DNA of 64,000 nucleotides from DAISJM01 sp036821485. Lineage in GTDB: Bacteria; Verrucomicrobiota; Kiritimatiellia; CAIQIC01; JAGNIJ01. Shown one piece after another: positions 62,078-64,000 of the stretch. The stretch covers positions 1 to 64,000 of the forward strand of contig DAISJM010000014.1 in NCBI GenBank assembly GCA_036821485.1. Direction: 5' to 3'. The position numbers and the translations under genes are program-made. The stretch's first letter is position 1, and every line of letters starts with the position of its first letter. The notes below the pieces were generated by a model that made no database searches, was not told the origin of the DNA, and saw only the letters and a list, made by a program, of their open reading frames with translations.

Positions 62078-63337
62078 TCACTCCGGCAACCGGCTGAGCC
62101 CCTGCGCCTGTTCCCACTTCGCCCCCGCCACGACGGCGGCCCGCCGCACGGACAGGTACTGCTTCCGACTGTTGATCAGATCGCTCTCGATGCGATCCCA
62201 CTCGTCAAACGACGTCAATCCCGAGGCATATTCGCTCCGCGCAATTTCGGCGCGGACTTCCGCCGATTCCACGTACGACTCCTGCACGCCCACCTGCTCC
62301 ACGGCATCCAGGTAACTGGCGTAGGCGTCTTCCAGCGAGGCCAGCAACGCGGCGTCTGTTGCGCTGAGCCCCGCCTCGGCCTCCTTCACCCCGGCCTTCG
62401 CCGCGCGTACATCCATGAAGTTGCGCCCGCCGGGGAAGAACGGATACGACAACGCCACCCCGACATACCACTCCTCGCCCTGCGGCATCCAACTCTCGCC
62501 GCTCTGCGACACCGACGCGCTGGCCGCAACGTCCGGCAGGTAGCCGCTCCGGGCCGACTTCACACCCGCCCGCGCCGACCGCACGTTCGCCAGCGCGCGC
62601 CGACGTTCCGGCGTTGCCGTCATCAGATCCGCAAAACTCGCCGGCGCGTCCGCCGCCACCGTCGCCCACGTTCCGGTCACCGAGAACGCATCCGCTTCAT
62701 CACGACCCAGCACCGACGCGAGTTGGCGGCGCGCCACGCCGAGCCGGCGCTCCGCCTGCGAAAGTTCCGCCTGCGCATCCTTCAACTGCGCCTGCATGCG
62801 CAGCAGCGACCCCTTGTTCTCCCGCCCGCTTTCGTAGCGGAGATCGATGAGGTCCACGTTGTCCTGGCGACGCGCCACGATCGCCCGGTTCAGATCGATC
62901 TGCTGCTGGACGTAGAGCAATCCGGCAAAGGCATCGCGCACGTTGTAGGTCAGGTCCGCCTGCGCGGCGCCCAGGCTCGCCTTGGCGGAATCGAGGGAGG
63001 CCGAGCCCGATTCCAACGCCGCCCGGTTTCGCCCGCCGGCATAAAGCGTCTGTTTCGCGGTGAGCCCGAAGGAGTTGTTGTCGCTCGTGACGCTCGGATC
63101 GCTGTCGCTCGCCTTGCTGCCGCGACGCGACGTCGAGGCGTCGCCGGAAAGCTGGGGAAGGAACCCGCTGTACTCCGCGCGGCGGGCATACTGCGCTTTC
63201 TCCACGGCCGCGCGCGCGACCGCCAGGTCGGGATTATTGCGCGCCGCCTCGGCAAGACAGTCGTCCAGCGTCAGCACCTCGCCGGCCATCGCGGCCGGGA
63301 CCAGGAGAAGAAAAAGACTCACCAAAGCGTTTCTCAT
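62078..63337 (-). CDS. TolC-like outer-membrane efflux protein
   Basis: The 419-aa protein has a signal peptide (about 1-18) and two homologous outer-membrane-factor halves, each opening with a LDDCLAEAARNNPDLAVARAAVEKA-like or RRRALANVRSARAGVKSARSG segment, with long coiled-coil stretches and YPFFPGGRN near 290. This forms the trimeric exit duct for the MacAB pump encoded next. It is the first gene of the operon, divergent from a lipoprotein gene. Confidence 0.88.
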   Translation of the reverse strand: MRNALVSLFLLLVPAAMAGEVLTLDDCLAEAARNNPDLAVARAAVEKAQYARRAEYSGFLPQLSGDASTSRRGSKASDSDPSVTSDNNSFGLTAKQTLYAGGRNRAALESGSASLDSAKASLGAAQADLTYNVRDAFAGLLYVQQQIDLNRAIVARRQDNVDLIDLRYESGRENKGSLLRMQAQLKDAQAELSQAERRLGVARRQLASVLGRDEADAFSVTGTWATVAADAPASFADLMTATPERRRALANVRSARAGVKSARSGYLPDVAASASVSQSGESWMPQGEEWYVGVALSYPFFPGGRNFMDVRAAKAGVKEAEAGLSATDAALLASLEDAYASYLDAVEQVGVQESYVESAEVRAEIARSEYASGLTSFDEWDRIESDLINSRKQYLSVRRAAVVAGAKWEQAQGLSRLPE

Positions 63338-63438
63338 ACGCGCCCCATGGTAGCCCCCGGAGGCCCTCCTCCGCAACGCGGTTGTCGGGAAGGGACAAAA
63401 TGTGTATCGTCCTCGCCATATCTCTTCGGGAGTTACAC

Positions 63439-64000
63439 ATGAATAACGTGCGGAAGTCCCTGTTTATTGTGCTCGCCCTCGCTCTTTTCGCCGGTTGCGC
63501 CAAGATGGCCGGCCCGCCGGCCCGCGTTTCGCATGAAAAGCTGATGAAAGATTTCATGCAGGGGCGCCCGCTGCCCACCCCCGCCTTCACCCTCGCCTTC
63601 CCCGGCTCCACCAACCCCGTCGACTACGCGCGGTACGGCACGTTCACCGGGATCGGCACCAGGAACTACGCGTATAACCTGACCGATATCGCCGGCCTGA
63701 AAGCCGCCGTCGGCGAGGGCATCTTCCCGAACGAAGACGCTGTGACCGACGACCCGGCCTACGCCGAATTGCAGAAGAAGGGCGCGCTCAGCCGCTCGCA
63801 TTGGGACGCCCTGCGGCAGAAGGACATGCAGGTCGCCTTCTTCACGTGGGCGATGGCCAGCGAGGATCCCGGCGTGAAGGCCTATCACACCGCCGTCGCG
63901 CTCGAGCGCGCAGGGCTCATCTTCCATGCCATCAAGGCCTACCATTCCGTCGTGGTGAATTTCCCGGGTTCCGCGTGCTGGGGCGAGGATGGCAGCTTCG
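63439..64000 (+). CDS. Lipoprotein of unknown function, truncated by the window edge
   Basis: The frame is open for 187 codons to the edge. The protein has a lipoprotein signal (ALFAGC, Cys near 19). Then come FMQGRPLPTPAFTLAFPGST, TGIGTRNYAYNLTDIAG and a helical part with WAMASEDPGVKAYHTAVALERAGLIFHAIKAYH that could be the start of TPR-like repeats. GGGAG lies about 7 bases before the ATG at 63439. It is divergent from the efflux operon. The function is not recognised. Confidence 0.75.
   Translation, partial: MNNVRKSLFIVLALALFAGCAKMAGPPARVSHEKLMKDFMQGRPLPTPAFTLAFPGSTNPVDYARYGTFTGIGTRNYAYNLTDIAGLKAAVGEGIFPNEDAVTDDPAYAELQKKGALSRSHWDALRQKDMQVAFFTWAMASEDPGVKAYHTAVALERAGLIFHAIKAYHSVVVNFPGSACWGEDGSF

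Overview
The window is GC-rich DNA (roughly 60% or more by eye) coding densely on both strands. It most resembles a free-living member of the Planctomycetes-Verrucomicrobia-Chlamydiae group, probably Verrucomicrobiota or Kiritimatiellota. This is inferred from many very large secreted or lipid-anchored carbohydrate-active proteins, thrombospondin-3-type Asp-rich repeats joined to a recurring C-terminal beta module, and a molybdate, metal and efflux gene set typical of Gram-negative cells. No 16S gene is present, so the placement is not proven.

Layout. 0-10 kb: a minus-strand block with a zinc-ribbon membrane protein, a radical SAM/SPASM enzyme, a BNR/GH74-like secreted protein, a translationally coupled operon (FAD monooxygenase, UbiE-like methyltransferase, second methyltransferase) and a secreted GH16-like protein. 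10-28 kb: mostly housekeeping, with rsmE, an SGNH hydrolase, a sulfur operon cysK-mnmA-larE, a phosphohexomutase, tRNA-Cys, gcvH-lipB, superoxide dismutase, an acyl-CoA synthetase, a LysE exporter, a HAD phosphatase, rpsB-tsf and a hybrid histidine kinase. 28-52 kb: a glycan-degradation region with a 1519-aa GH13 amylase, two paralogous lipoprotein six-hairpin glycosidases of about 1200 aa carrying discoidin domains, a GH5 lipoprotein, a 1310-aa glycoamylase-family protein and a GntR/LacI hybrid regulator. It is interrupted by a REP-associated tyrosine transposase (RAYT) with its palindromes and by modABC. 52-64 kb: an orphan AbiEi-like antitoxin, a DUF212 protein, a Fur-family regulator beside a zinc/manganese ABC transporter, another secreted protein with the shared C-terminal module, metF, a MacAB-TolC-type efflux operon and a lipoprotein gene that runs off the right edge.

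The strongest unexplained signals are non-coding. (1) A 48-bp element built from two TTTCCAA-N3-TTGGAAA palindromes occurs three times (24115, 44514, 58101), always with exactly 31 bp between palindrome centres. It lies once downstream of tsf, once inside a coding sequence and once over the metF ribosome-binding region. (2) A family of GTAG-footed palindromes surrounds the RAYT gene in 80-bp-period arrays, recurs elsewhere, and supplies the TAG stop codon of three genes. (3) Three exact 68-bp-period tandem repeats follow the tRNA-Cys gene. (4) Several gene junctions contain short-word stutter tracts. At the protein level, a shared C-terminal module on five or more secreted proteins suggests a common sorting or surface-attachment signal, and ribosomal protein uS2 carries an unusually long Ala/Lys/Glu tail.
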